From contig NZ_CP133784.1 of the NCBI RefSeq assembly GCF_034353875.1, positions 5,174,501-5,238,500 of the forward strand: DNA of 64,000 nt. The letters run 5' to 3'. The DNA is from Pseudomonas sp. MH9.2. GTDB lineage: Bacteria; Pseudomonadota; Gammaproteobacteria; Pseudomonadales; Pseudomonadaceae. Below the pieces are notes generated by a model, which was not told the DNA's origin, did not search any database, and worked only from the letters and a program-made list of their open reading frames with translations. How positions within the stretch are numbered: position 1 is the stretch's first letter; every line of letters begins with the position of its first letter. The position numbers and the translations under genes are program-made. Positions 27,449 to 36,985 of this stretch are shown one piece after another.

Positions 27449-27720
27449 GTGTCGGATGGACGTCTTTCTATCCAGAGATCGCTAAGCGGAGGAGGGTTGA
27501 AGCGCTACACAGCGGGTCTTTTTCAGGTGCTCTCTACGCACCGGGAAACATGATCGGGTCATATGCTAATGAGTACATTGAACCAGAAGGGTGCGGATAA
27601 GTTTCCCGGTTCCCTTATTTGGGGCAATGTAGGTCGTGGGCAATAGAGTCGTCATGGTATGACCATGCCCCCTGCAAGCTGCTGCGCAGTCTGGAAAAGC
27701 GGGGGGAGTGCTGATTACCC
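27449..27720. other. nirB upstream region without a gene
   Basis: No coding sequence is seen. A dyad GGTGC-N7-GCACC lies at 27526-27542, roughly 85 bp above the sigma-54-like promoter, a place where an enhancer protein would bind; its arms are in the opposite order to the classical NtrC site, so the match is weak. Confidence 0.4.
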
Positions 27721-28425
27721 TTATTTAGGCATATAAGCCAGTTGCCAGCGGCGTGGGATTTTCAGTGCGGCAAACCCCAAAACGGCAGAAAGCAAGCCGC
27801 TGAACAATAGAGCTTTCATACCCAGTTGCTGCTCAAGCAGGGCGCCGATCACCGCACCTGCAAACATGCCGGTCCAGGGTATCAACTGAACTCGCCATCC
27901 ATTTCTTCGCTCTCCCAGCATCCACCGGCCTAATCCTCTGCCGAATCGTGAGAGTGCGCCTGTCACGTAAGTCAGGCCAATAGGGAAGCCATTGACCTCT
28001 TCGACGGCGGCGTTGAGCATGCCCATGGCGATAATAGCGGCCAACAGTGCTGGCAGTTGAGCGGTCAATGGCAAGGCTGCCGCAGCGGATAACAACGCAG
28101 CGATGCACAGCAGCAAGGGAAGGGCGCGTCGCCCCGTCATTCGGCTTACGACAATGCCCAGTGTATTGCCGCCGATAAACGTGGCAACGACGATAAGCAG
28201 TCGCAGCATAAGCCCGAAGTCGCCTTCGCTTATGGCCACGGCCAGGCGGGTGGTGTTGCCGCTCATGAACGATACGAAGTCACCGGTTGCCATAAAACCG
28301 ATCGCATCCGTCATGCCTGCCAATACCGAGAGACCGGCAACCAGGCACAGGCCAACGCGCCCACGCCATTTCTGTGTGTGCAGCCGCGCGGGATTGGTAA
28401 GGATTTTAAGGGGGGAAGGCAGCAT
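27721..28425 (-). CDS. YoaK/DUF1275-family membrane protein
   Basis: A 234-residue inner-membrane protein with about six hydrophobic helices. The DUF1275 signatures are GLCLVAGLSVLAGMTDAIGFMATGDFVSFMSGNTTRLAV near residues 25-63 and NGFPIGLTYVTGALSRFGRGLG near residues 145-165. The family is widespread and has no settled function, though some members sit near transport genes. It has its own upstream region and no close operon partners. Confidence 0.88.
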   Translation of the reverse strand: MLPSPLKILTNPARLHTQKWRGRVGLCLVAGLSVLAGMTDAIGFMATGDFVSFMSGNTTRLAVAISEGDFGLMLRLLIVVATFIGGNTLGIVVSRMTGRRALPLLLCIAALLSAAAALPLTAQLPALLAAIIAMGMLNAAVEEVNGFPIGLTYVTGALSRFGRGLGRWMLGERRNGWRVQLIPWTGMFAGAVIGALLEQQLGMKALLFSGLLSAVLGFAALKIPRRWQLAYMPK

Positions 28426-28608
28426 CAGCGTATCGGGCTCCTTGGGGGGATTCGTGAGGTCAAGGTGCTGGTATCGTCATATCTCAGCGCAGAGTATGAG
28501 GCAAAGCCCAGTGGATTTGAATTCGACGAATGCCTCTTCAAGGATTCCTTGCTTTTCGAGCGGGAGTTTTCGCGGTTGCGCCAACAGTCAACCTGTTCAT
28601 TTTAAGGC

Positions 28609-28637
28609 GGCTTACCCACGCGAAGCATGGGTAAGCC
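28609..28637 (-). terminator. terminator-like hairpin after the OprD gene
   Basis: GGCTTACCCA and TGGGTAAGCC form a perfect 10-bp stem, about 40 bp past the porin stop codon. No clear U-run follows on either strand, so efficiency is uncertain. Confidence 0.5.
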
Positions 28638-28677
28638 GGATTACGTCGCCTTGACAGCGTTCATGCCTGGCTGTGTA

Positions 28678-30042
28678 TTACCACAGCGGTACGATATAGC
28701 TCACGTAGAAGCGATTTTCGTCCTGCAGGGTCTGCCCGGTAATACTCGGGTTGGCCCTGGCGTTCTTCCAGGTAACACCCAGGCCCTTCAGTTTCCCCTC
28801 AGGCACTTGGTAGCTCAACGCAAGGTTGCGTTCCCATTCGCTGTCACCACCGCTGGCCACTCTGATCTGATCACCATGGGCATAAGTGGCTGCGAAGCCC
28901 AATCCTTTGACGCCCAACTGGCCAAAATCATACTTGTACTGCGCAAGCCAAGTACGCTCGCCGGCGTGTTGGAACTTGTTCAATTGCATGTTGGTCAGCG
29001 CTGGGGTGTCAGCGCCCGCACCCGGTCCCTGACGGGCGTCACCGCTGTTCAGGCCTGAGTCCAGATAAGGGAAGTCGCTGTCGCCGGTGTTTTTCTGAAG
29101 GCCCAAACCTAAGGTGTGGCCTGCCAGGCTATAGCTTTCCATCAAGCTAATAGTCGACTGGTTGATCCGCCCTTTGCTCAGGCCATTACCGTAGTAGCCA
29201 TTGGTTGCAAAGTCACTGTCGCCATTGGCGTTGCCGCCTATGCCCAGGCTGCGGTAACCACGGAAATCACTGGCGAGGCTACCGACGGGTAGTTGAGTGA
29301 TGTGCTTGGCACCGATAAAGGCTTGCTGATAGTAATCCTGCAGGTTGGAGTACCACAGGCTCAATGTGGTGTCGGCAATGCCCGTGTAATCGGCGCCGCC
29401 ATAGAGGAAGCGATCACTGAGTTTGGCGCCGCCACCGGTGATCATGCCACTGTCGTTGGTTTCGTTGCGGATTTTCGTCCGAATGATATCGCCACCGGTA
29501 AAGGTGAAGTCTGACAAATCCTTGGAAACCAACTGCGCCCCGGTATTGGTCTGGTGGTACAGACGCCCATCGGTATTGGCCAGCATCGGGTTGTTTTGAT
29601 ACAGCCCGCCCACACGCAACTCATCTTTAAGGAAGCGCATTTTGAGGGTAGGGGTCAGCACGGCGAAGTCATTGGCGGACTTGCCGTTATCCAGCGGGAA
29701 CATGCTACCAGGGTAACGGCTTTGATTGCTCTTGTCGTTCAGGTCGCCGCCGGAGTCGAGTTTGAGGCCATAGAAGCCCTCAACATCCAGACCAACGCCA
29801 ACGGCGCCTTCGGTGTAGCCAGACTTGAAGTTGAGCTGAAAGCCCTGCCCCCAGTCCCGGTAGCTTTTGGCTGCTTTACTAGGATTGTTATTGCCATCTA
29901 TACCGCGACCCTGCTGATTAAGGTAGCGATTGAGCAACGTAAGGTCGGCATGGCTGTCGTCGATAAAATCCGCTTGAGCAGACATCACTACGCTGCCCAA
30001 TATGGCGCCGACAATGGGTTTGTGCAGTTTCTTGATCATCAT
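28678..30042 (-). CDS. OprD-family outer-membrane porin
   Basis: A 454-residue channel of the OprD/Occ family used by pseudomonads for uptake of small carboxylates, amino acids or peptides. The signal peptide ends at MSAQA, followed by the FIDDSHADLTLLNRYLNQQGRG opening. Typical are the alternating beta-strand pattern, a QGFQLNFKSGYTEGAVGVGLDVEGFYG stretch, and a C-terminal aromatic residue (IVPLW) for membrane insertion. A second ATG one codon later is equally possible. The substrate is not deducible; neighbours do not form an obvious pathway with it. Confidence 0.93.
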   Translation of the reverse strand: MMIKKLHKPIVGAILGSVVMSAQADFIDDSHADLTLLNRYLNQQGRGIDGNNNPSKAAKSYRDWGQGFQLNFKSGYTEGAVGVGLDVEGFYGLKLDSGGDLNDKSNQSRYPGSMFPLDNGKSANDFAVLTPTLKMRFLKDELRVGGLYQNNPMLANTDGRLYHQTNTGAQLVSKDLSDFTFTGGDIIRTKIRNETNDSGMITGGGAKLSDRFLYGGADYTGIADTTLSLWYSNLQDYYQQAFIGAKHITQLPVGSLASDFRGYRSLGIGGNANGDSDFATNGYYGNGLSKGRINQSTISLMESYSLAGHTLGLGLQKNTGDSDFPYLDSGLNSGDARQGPGAGADTPALTNMQLNKFQHAGERTWLAQYKYDFGQLGVKGLGFAATYAHGDQIRVASGGDSEWERNLALSYQVPEGKLKGLGVTWKNARANPSITGQTLQDENRFYVSYIVPLW

Positions 30043-30067
30043 GGGTCTCGTTCACAGGGGTATTCAA

Positions 30068-30174
30068 ACTGCCGATCAGCTACTCAAACGGCAGTATTGC
30101 GATGCTGGCGGTCAACGCCTTTATCTGTGCAATATTTTGAAACGCATTAGGAAACAATGACATGACAATCATGT
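30068..30174. promoter_or_regulatory. dyads in the OprD upstream region
   Basis: ACTGCCG and CGGCAGT (30068-30095) form a 7-bp inverted repeat in the presumed porin leader, and ACATG-acaat-CATGT (30160-30174) is a second dyad further up. They are possible operator or leader elements; no regulator is assigned. Confidence 0.3.
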
Positions 30175-30268
30175 GACAGGACGCTAAGAGGAATGTCGCA
30201 TTGACCGATGCCTGAAAATCGAGGTTGGTAGGGGTAAAGCGGAGGGCGTTCTTTTAATTTTCCTTGCA

Positions 30269-30293
30269 GGGGATCTGATGTAACTAAATCCCC
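30269..30293 (-). terminator. hairpin after the small lipoprotein gene
   Basis: GGGGAT and ATCCCC arms with a 13-base loop, 20 bp after the stop of the minus-strand lipoprotein gene. The following sequence is only moderately T-rich, so this is a weak terminator at best. Confidence 0.4.
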
Positions 30294-30312
30294 TTTAACC
30301 TGACGTCAATGT

Positions 30313-30663
30313 TTAGAGGCAGGTCGCCAGCGCGCTAAGCCTGCGCTCTGCAATCGAATTACTCAGTGCCTGGTAATAATTGACAGTTGTGCCGGACGCT
30401 CCACTGAGCACATCAACGAAGTACTCCGAGCCCCTTGTGTAGACCGTGAGTTCTTTCTGGCTACCGGAATGTATAAACGCATCACCCTCTACGCCAAAAA
30501 CTGACTCATCCTGCCAGGCGAACTGGATACATTGGGCGACGAGCTCGCCTGACTTCTGAGATAAAAACGTCTTGTACGGGCCTTGGGATCTGGCCTCATT
30601 CATGGCCGGCGCTGTACATCCCGCCAACATCCCCAAGGTCAGGGCAGCTATGAGCATCCGCAT
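30313..30663 (-). CDS. small lipoprotein of unknown function
   Basis: A 116-residue putative lipoprotein. It starts MRMLIAALTLGMLAGCTAPA, a signal sequence with lipobox LAGC. The body has no motif I recognise; a cysteine in VAQCIQFAWQ and another at the penultimate position could pair. The ATG at 30663 is preferred because GAGGAAG lies just before it and the signal peptide starts there; an in-frame codon 132 bases upstream would bury the signal. An Anr-like box lies about 80-93 bp upstream, suggesting induction at low oxygen. Confidence 0.75.
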   Translation of the reverse strand: MRMLIAALTLGMLAGCTAPAMNEARSQGPYKTFLSQKSGELVAQCIQFAWQDESVFGVEGDAFIHSGSQKELTVYTRGSEYFVDVLSGASGTTVNYYQALSNSIAERRLSALATCL

Positions 30664-30982
30664 TATGCTTCCTCGTTCTGAAAGTGCCGACTTTAGCACT
30701 CCGCAGTCATGAGTCCACTTACTCCATGCACCCTTGCTTTTTTTGACCCAAATCAAGCCACTCACGGTCACCCGATATATGTTCACGTGACGCACGGACG
30801 CAAACTCTGAACACGAGTAGAGTCAAGCGGATGGTCAGATCAAGCACGACAACTACCCCCCACAGACACCCGCGTTTCGAGACCGCCGCACGGCTGACTT
30901 CGGGTGTGTTTATTGTCGTGAGTGTCGATCCGTGTTCCCGACCCGACCTTAATCATGAAAGGCCTGTTAAACAGGACATACG
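30664..30982. other. divergent promoter region, lipoprotein and P-type ATPase
   Basis: No gene is supported here. It holds the Anr-like box and the promoters of the flanking divergent genes. A minus-strand open stretch reaching 30795 is just the upstream extension of the lipoprotein frame. Confidence 0.5.
30743..30756. promoter_or_regulatory. Anr/Dnr-like box
   Basis: TTGAC-CCAA-ATCAA fits the FNR-family consensus TTGAT-N4-ATCAA with one change (T to C) that is common in Pseudomonas Anr sites. Centred about 87 bp before the lipoprotein start and 233 bp before the P-type ATPase start, it could serve either. Confidence 0.6.
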
Positions 30983-33604
30983 ATGAAAGATTTCTCGCCT
31001 CTGGAGGCGAACGCCACTGCTGAGGTGGGCCTGAGCGAGTGTGAGGCCCAACTTCGTCTTGGCCGGGATGGCCCGAACGAGATGCCGGTTTCGCAACCAC
31101 GAAGCGTGCTGCGTCTGGTTCGCCAGGTCGCGACTGAGCCGATGTTTCTGCTGTTGCTGGCGTGTGGGGCGCTCTACATGGTGCTGGGGGATGCCCAGGA
31201 AGCCTTGATGCTTCTGGGCTTCGTCTTTGTGGTCATGGGCATGAGCTTTGTCCAGCAGCGGCGCAGCGAGCGCTCGCTGGACGCTCTGCGCGATCTGTCC
31301 AGCCCGCAAGCCCAGGTCCAGCGCGACGGCCTAATACGCCGGATCGCGGCCAGAGAGCTGGTGCTGGGCGACATCGTGCTTCTCGCTGAAGGCGACCGGG
31401 TGCCTGCCGACCTGCAACTCATCGACGCACCGAACTTCGCGGTCGACGAGTCACTGCTGACAGGAGAGTCGGCATCGGTGGACAAGCATGCGTCGCCTTT
31501 GAACGTGATCGATGACGATAGGGCCATCGCACAGGATACAGCGGATCTGTCGCGGGCCTTTTCGGGCACGCTGGTCACGCGCGGCACTGCGCGTGGGCGG
31601 GTTATCGCTACTGGCGAGCGCAGCGCGCTGGGGCGCATCGGCCAATCGCTCGCGGGGATCGTAGTCGAGGCCACACCGATCCAGCAGGAGACGCGTTGGG
31701 TTGTCAAACGCGTGGCGCTCGTCGGCCTGGCACTGGCCGCTTCCCTCGCCGTTACCCACGCACTTATCCTCGGTAGCTGGTTGCAGGGTTTATTGGCCGG
31801 ACTTACGTTGGCGATGGCCATCCTGCCCGAGGAGCTGCCGGTCGTGCTGACGCTCTTTCTGGGGCTGGGTGCCTGGCGTCTGGCTCGCGAGAAGGTACTG
31901 GCGCGTAGCATTCCCGCCATTGAATTGCTGGGGGCGACGACGGTGTTGTGCGTTGACAAGACTGGCACGCTGACCGAAAACCGAATGACGGTGCGGCGTC
32001 TGTGGTCCGAAGAGGCAATTTATGACACCTCGCAGGCGGGGGGAGCGGCACCGCTGCAGGACGAGTTGCATGGCCTGCTGGAGTACGCGGTGCTGGCGAG
32101 TCATCGCCGTGCGTTTGATCCGATGGAGTTGGCCATTGGTGAAGCCGGCCAGCGCCTGTTGGCGAATACCGAACACCTGCATGGCAACTGGACGCTCGTC
32201 GACGACTATCCGTTATCACCCGAAATGCTGGCAATGTCTCGGGTATGGCAAAGTCCGGACAAGGGCTCACCTGCCCGACTCATTGCGGCCAAAGGCGCGC
32301 CGGAGGCCATCGTCGATCTATGTCACCTGGATGCCACGCGCAGTGCTGTGATCGCCAGGCAGGTCTTGGCGATGGCGAGCGACGGCCTGCGCGTGCTGGG
32401 TGTCGCGCAGGCCACGTTTGATACAGAGGCGCTGCCGAAACTGCAGCACGACTTCGATTTCCAGTTCCTCGGGCTGGTTGCTCTGGAGGACCCGGTGCGG
32501 CCCGATGTGCCGCAGGCCATTGCGGAGTGCAAAGCCGCAGGCATACGCGTCGTGATGATGACGGGCGACCACCCGGCCACTGCGATCTCGATAGCGCGGC
32601 AGGCGGGCTTGAGTGCTGAGGCGCCAGTCATCACCGGGACTGAAATCGCTACATTGAGCGATGAGGCTCTGACTGCGCGCCTTGCCGACACGCACATCTT
32701 CTGCCGTGTGCAGCCCGATCAGAAGCTGCGCCTCGTGCAGGCATTCCGCGCTCGGGGCGATGTGGTCGCGATGACGGGCGACGGTGTCAACGACGCCCCG
32801 GCGCTGAAGGCCGCCGACATCGGCGTTGCCATGGGCGCGCGAGGCACCGAGGTCGCGCGCGAGGCCGCTGCACTGGTTTTATTGAACGACGACTTTGCCT
32901 CACTCGTGACGGCCGTTCGTTATGGTCGCCGGGTGTTCGCCAACCTGCGCAAAGCGATTGCCTTCGTGGTGGCGGCGCATGTCCCCATCGTCGGGTTGTC
33001 GATCCTGCCTGTATTGATCGGCTTGCCGATGCTGCTGATGCCGGTGCACATCCTCTTCCTGCAACTCATTATCGATCCCGCGTGTTCGGTAGTGTTCGAA
33101 GCCGAGGCGCTGGAGGCGGACGCGATGAAGGTTGCGCCACGGCGGACGGATCAGCGCCTGTTCGACAGGGCCTTGATGGTGCGTGGATTGTGGCAGGGGG
33201 GCGGTTTGCTGGTGTTGTTGCTGGGGACTTACGCGAGTGCGCACTTAATAGTGCCTTCTGATGCCGGTCGTGATGACATGGCGCGGGCGCTGACATTTGT
33301 CGTGCTGGTGCTATCGAACCTCGCCCTGATACAGGCCAATCGCTCTTGGGTCCATACCTCGTGGCACAGCAGCAGTGCCTCCAATCGGCAATTCGGCTGG
33401 ATCGCGGCGGGAACGATCGCCATGTTGTGTGGGGTGCTTTTCGTACCCGCCATTAGCCGGCTGTTTTCGTTCGTGACGCCAACGCCTGTGTTGCTCGCGG
33501 CGGCACTCGGCGTCTCGATCGTGAGCCTGATCTGGTTCGAATGCGTCAAGTGGGGCCTTCGTGCCCGTTCAACCAACGCCGTTAAACCGAGCTGTCTGGA
33601 TTGA
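30983..33604 (+). CDS. P-type cation-transporting ATPase (type II)
   Basis: An 873-residue inner-membrane pump. An N-terminal cation-ATPase domain precedes the first helices. The actuator motif is LLTGESASVDKHA, helix M4 carries PEELP, the phosphorylation site is Asp325 in CVDKTGTLTENRM, and the hinge is MTGDGVNDAPALKAADIGVAMG. These place it with SERCA/PMCA-like type II pumps rather than heavy-metal CPx pumps, so Ca2+ or Mg2+ is likelier than Cu or Zn. It overlaps the convergent universal stress gene by 23 bp at the 3' ends. Pumps of this type lie in the Anr regulon of P. aeruginosa, matching the nearby box. Confidence 0.93.
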   Translation: MKDFSPLEANATAEVGLSECEAQLRLGRDGPNEMPVSQPRSVLRLVRQVATEPMFLLLLACGALYMVLGDAQEALMLLGFVFVVMGMSFVQQRRSERSLDALRDLSSPQAQVQRDGLIRRIAARELVLGDIVLLAEGDRVPADLQLIDAPNFAVDESLLTGESASVDKHASPLNVIDDDRAIAQDTADLSRAFSGTLVTRGTARGRVIATGERSALGRIGQSLAGIVVEATPIQQETRWVVKRVALVGLALAASLAVTHALILGSWLQGLLAGLTLAMAILPEELPVVLTLFLGLGAWRLAREKVLARSIPAIELLGATTVLCVDKTGTLTENRMTVRRLWSEEAIYDTSQAGGAAPLQDELHGLLEYAVLASHRRAFDPMELAIGEAGQRLLANTEHLHGNWTLVDDYPLSPEMLAMSRVWQSPDKGSPARLIAAKGAPEAIVDLCHLDATRSAVIARQVLAMASDGLRVLGVAQATFDTEALPKLQHDFDFQFLGLVALEDPVRPDVPQAIAECKAAGIRVVMMTGDHPATAISIARQAGLSAEAPVITGTEIATLSDEALTARLADTHIFCRVQPDQKLRLVQAFRARGDVVAMTGDGVNDAPALKAADIGVAMGARGTEVAREAAALVLLNDDFASLVTAVRYGRRVFANLRKAIAFVVAAHVPIVGLSILPVLIGLPMLLMPVHILFLQLIIDPACSVVFEAEALEADAMKVAPRRTDQRLFDRALMVRGLWQGGGLLVLLLGTYASAHLIVPSDAGRDDMARALTFVVLVLSNLALIQANRSWVHTSWHSSSASNRQFGWIAAGTIAMLCGVLFVPAISRLFSFVTPTPVLLAAALGVSIVSLIWFECVKWGLRARSTNAVKPSCLD

Positions 33605-34514
33605 GTATCAATACACTGCCGGGCATCTTGTAAAGAATGCGCTCTGCCGTGCTTCCGAGCAGATGCCCCAAGCTTCGGTGGTGTATCCGGCCCATAACGA
33701 TAACGTCGATGTCTTGGCTCTCGGCAAAGCGGGCTAACACCTTGGAAGGGCTTCCCAACATAAAGTGACGGTTCTCCACCGGAACACCGTTGCGTTCAGC
33801 CAATGTATCGAAGGCTACGTTTTCCAGTTCGTACAATGTCGGTGTGGTCGGTGTCAGGTTTGAATCGAACATCATCGAGGCACTGGCGTAGCTATAATCC
33901 GCCGCATCAATCATCGACAGGTCATAGGCATACACCACATCAACTTGAGCGTTGCATTGAATGCCCAGTTTTAACGCTTCGTGAATGATCGTGTCATTGA
34001 ACCCCGAATACTGATCATCGGGATGGAGTAGATCAACCGCTGCAACGATTCTGCGAGGCGTAGGGTTATGGCTCTTTGCAACGAAGTGCAAAGGGTAGGG
34101 ACACTCGTGAAGCAACTGCAGGTCCAGGGTGGTAAATACAGCACGCTTTAATAACGACTCGTGTTGCAAATCCTTGATCACCAGATCAACAGGCATCTCG
34201 TGCAGGTATGTAAGCATTTCCTTCAGGGGATGTTCAGCCCACACCACTTCTGTCGTGACCTCTATGCCCAGATGACGTAGCGGATGCGCTTGCTCTTCCA
34301 GCCATTGACGATGGCGCTCGACATAGCTGTAGCGCATTTCTTCCAGTGCCCGTTCGTTGACCAGTCCGGCGGTCGCCAAGCCTTCCAGATAATCAAAGGC
34401 AACAATGTGCAGCGCAGCACCTTTGGCTTTTGCCAATGCTGTGGCGCGCTCAAACGCCGGGGTTTTATCCAGCAAAGGAGGAACAATGAGCATGAGTCGC
34501 TGTTGGTTGGTCAT
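33582..34514 (-). CDS. tandem universal stress protein (UspE-like)
   Basis: A 310-residue cytosolic protein with two UspA folds, about residues 1-145 and 155-305. The second half ends with VMGRIHHRSLGHLLGSTAERILYKMPGSVLIL, the nucleotide-loop type signature. The ATG at 34514 (MTNQQRLMLIVPPLLD) is chosen because the fold begins there; the long upstream open extension is not protein-like. A perfect Anr-like box lies 83-96 bp ahead, so low-oxygen induction is likely. Its stop lies inside the last codons of the convergent ATPase gene. Confidence 0.9.
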   Translation of the reverse strand: MTNQQRLMLIVPPLLDKTPAFERATALAKAKGAALHIVAFDYLEGLATAGLVNERALEEMRYSYVERHRQWLEEQAHPLRHLGIEVTTEVVWAEHPLKEMLTYLHEMPVDLVIKDLQHESLLKRAVFTTLDLQLLHECPYPLHFVAKSHNPTPRRIVAAVDLLHPDDQYSGFNDTIIHEALKLGIQCNAQVDVVYAYDLSMIDAADYSYASASMMFDSNLTPTTPTLYELENVAFDTLAERNGVPVENRHFMLGSPSKVLARFAESQDIDVIVMGRIHHRSLGHLLGSTAERILYKMPGSVLILNPDSSV

Positions 34515-34596
34515 GATGCACCCCGGCGAAAAAGTCGTTAGTTGCCAGCGATAATAGCCGTTTAACGCAAGCATGTTCCGAGTCGTGGCGCAGTAT

Positions 34597-34610
34597 TTGA
34601 TGTGGATCAA
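34597..34610. promoter_or_regulatory. perfect Anr/Dnr (FNR-type) box upstream of the Usp gene
   Basis: TTGAT-GTGG-ATCAA matches the consensus in all ten conserved positions. Its centre is about 90 bp ahead of the minus-strand usp ATG, so activation from near -41 would give a leader of roughly 48 bases. Confidence 0.8.
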
Positions 34611-34746
34611 CCTTAATATAGCCAGTTGCGCAATCAACCTGATGTTCGCGGCGCTGATGATCCCGAACAGGCTCCAGGCCAACGGGCGCGTGGGCAGGCG
34701 AGGCTCGTCAGACATGCGCCAAGGGCAAGGCCCAATTTGGATAAGG

Positions 34747-34762
34747 CTGTATATCCATACAG
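34747..34762. promoter_or_regulatory. LexA-type SOS box upstream of topB
   Basis: CTGTATATCCATACAG fits the gammaproteobacterial LexA consensus CTGT-N8-ACAG with perfect outer symmetry. It lies about 73-88 bp before the topoisomerase III start and suggests damage-linked control. Confidence 0.7.
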
Positions 34763-34834
34763 ATAAAGGTTGCTTCAACCCCCAACACTGCGCATGCTGC
34801 ACCTCACCCCTCGACGCAATGAACGATGACGACC

Positions 34835-36772
34835 ATGCGGCTCTTCCTGTGTGAAAAACCTTCCCAGGCCAAAGACATTGCCAAGGTGCTGGGCGCTAAC
34901 AGGCGCGGCGATGGCTGCTGGGTGGGATCAAACGTCACGGTGACTTGGTGCATCGGTCATCTATTGGAGACCGCACCGCCAGACGCCTATGACGCCCGGT
35001 ACAAACGTTGGGTCCTGGCCGATCTGCCGATCATACCCAAAGAGTGGAGAATGCTGGTCAAGCCGAAGACCGCAAGCCAGTTCAAGGCTGTCAAACGTCT
35101 GCTCGGTGAGGCCCGCGAGCTGGTCATTGCGACGGATGCCGATCGTGAAGGTGAAATGATTGCCCGCGAGTTGGTGGAGTACTGTCGGTATCGCGGGCCG
35201 ATTCAACGGCTCTGGTTATCAGCCCTCGACGATGCGTCGATCCACAAGGCGCTGGCGGCGCTCAAGCCCGGTGCCGAGACATTTAGTCTCTATCATTCGG
35301 CGCTGGGCCGCTCGCGCGCTGACTGGTTGATTGGGATGAACATGAGTCGGTTATTCACCCTGCTTGGGCGCCAGTCCGGCTATCAGGGCGTGCTGCCGGT
35401 AGGGCGGGTACAGACACCGACCCTGCGTCTGGTGGTGGACCGCGACCGCAGCATTGCCGTTTTTGTGCCGGTTCCGTATTGGGCGATTGATGTGCAGCTA
35501 CTCTGCGACGGCACGTATTTAACCGCCCAGTGGCGCGCGCACGAAGACACATGTGACGAGCACGGTCGCTGCTTGAACCAGGCACTGGCTCAAGAGGCTG
35601 CAGCCGCCATGACCAATGCCGCCAGCGCACGGGTGATCAAGTTGCGCACCGAGCGTATGCGCGAAGCACCGCCGTTGCTGTTCGATTTGGGTACTCTTCA
35701 GGAGGTGTGCTCCAAGAAACTGGGCTTTGGCGCTCAAGAAACCCTGGATATCGCCCAGGCACTTTATGAAACCCATAAAGTCATTACCTACCCGCGCAGT
35801 GATTGCGGCTATCTGCCGCTGAGCCAGCACAGCGAAGCGCCAGCGATCCTGGCAGCCTTGGGCCGTGCCGATCCGGGCTTGGTGGACCTGCTGAAACACG
35901 TAGACCCCAAGCGCCGCTCGCGGGCGTGGAACGACGCGAAGGTCAGTGCCCACCACGGCATCATCCCGACTGCCGCAACGATAGACCTTGGGCGCTTGGT
36001 AGGTAAGCATCGGGCGGTCTACTCCTTGATCCGGGCGCGCTATCTGGCGCAGTTTCTGCCGAACCACGAATACGACCGAACCCAAGCCGATTTTGATTGC
36101 GCCGAGCAGGCGTTGCGCGCGGTGGGCAAGGTGATCGTGGAGCCCGGTTGGCGGCGTGCACTTCCGCAAGCCGTGGCCCCCGCCAAAGGCCGCGAAGCGC
36201 CTCCCGCCCAAATTCTGCCGGCCCTGACCGAAGGGCAAGAGTGTGACGTAGCGGACGTGACGCTGAAAGACCTCTGGACCCAGCCGCCCAAGCCCTTCAC
36301 CGAAGGCGATCTGATCAAGGCGATGAAGAACGTCGCCAAACTGGTAGACGATCCCCGTCTCAAGCAGAAACTCAAGGACACCACCGGCATCGGTACCGAG
36401 GCGACGCGCGCCGGGATCATTCAGGGATTGCTCAATCGGGGCTATCTGATCAAGCAGGGCAAGGCATTAGCCGCCACCCCGGCAGCCTTCAGCCTGATCG
36501 ACGCCGTGCCCCGAGCCATCGCCGATCCCGGAACCACCGCCATCTGGGAGCAGGCGCTGGATATGGTTCAGAGCGGCGAGATGAGCCTGGAGGACTTTGT
36601 GGCCAAACAGTCAGCCTGGATGAGCAAACAAGTGGATCGTTGTGCTGGCTTGGGCCTGAGCATTGCCGGACCTGCGAGCCCGGCGGGTCGCGGCACTACG
36701 CCCTGGAAGAAGAAGCGCAGTGCAGCCGCACCCAAGACCGCGACCGCCAGTAAGCGCCGCAAAGCCAAATAG
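34835..36772 (+). CDS. topB: DNA topoisomerase III
   Basis: A 645-residue type IA topoisomerase that passes single strands and decatenates recombination and replication intermediates. The Toprim domain at the N-terminus begins MRLFLCEKPSQAKDIA and contains ATDADREGEMIARE. The catalytic tyrosine is Tyr319 in VITYPRSDCGYL. IGTEATRAGIIQGLLNRGYL and the lysine-rich C-terminal tail fit TopB. ATG at 34826 is also possible, but 34835 matches the family start. A LexA-like box upstream suggests SOS induction. Confidence 0.94.
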   Translation: MRLFLCEKPSQAKDIAKVLGANRRGDGCWVGSNVTVTWCIGHLLETAPPDAYDARYKRWVLADLPIIPKEWRMLVKPKTASQFKAVKRLLGEARELVIATDADREGEMIARELVEYCRYRGPIQRLWLSALDDASIHKALAALKPGAETFSLYHSALGRSRADWLIGMNMSRLFTLLGRQSGYQGVLPVGRVQTPTLRLVVDRDRSIAVFVPVPYWAIDVQLLCDGTYLTAQWRAHEDTCDEHGRCLNQALAQEAAAAMTNAASARVIKLRTERMREAPPLLFDLGTLQEVCSKKLGFGAQETLDIAQALYETHKVITYPRSDCGYLPLSQHSEAPAILAALGRADPGLVDLLKHVDPKRRSRAWNDAKVSAHHGIIPTAATIDLGRLVGKHRAVYSLIRARYLAQFLPNHEYDRTQADFDCAEQALRAVGKVIVEPGWRRALPQAVAPAKGREAPPAQILPALTEGQECDVADVTLKDLWTQPPKPFTEGDLIKAMKNVAKLVDDPRLKQKLKDTTGIGTEATRAGIIQGLLNRGYLIKQGKALAATPAAFSLIDAVPRAIADPGTTAIWEQALDMVQSGEMSLEDFVAKQSAWMSKQVDRCAGLGLSIAGPASPAGRGTTPWKKKRSAAAPKTATASKRRKAK

Positions 36773-36985
36773 CCTGGCTTGATTGAGACGCGGGTCCCAA
36801 AAAACGGGTGATGGGGCGACCTCACCGAATCCACTGCGACGGGAGAAATAGGCAAAAGATGCAACGTTTGCCGCTGCAGGCGCTCATAGAAGTAGGCAAC
36901 AGCGCAGACAGGATTGGTTCAAGGATGTTCATATCGCTTTAGGCATTCTTCTCCAATCCACCTTAAAGAGGGAGTGACTGAACAG

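Noticed and set aside
27526..27542. GGTGC-N7-GCACC as an NtrC enhancer site
   Set aside because: The arms are in the reverse order and spacing of the NtrC consensus (GCAC...GTGC), so it is only noted as a dyad.
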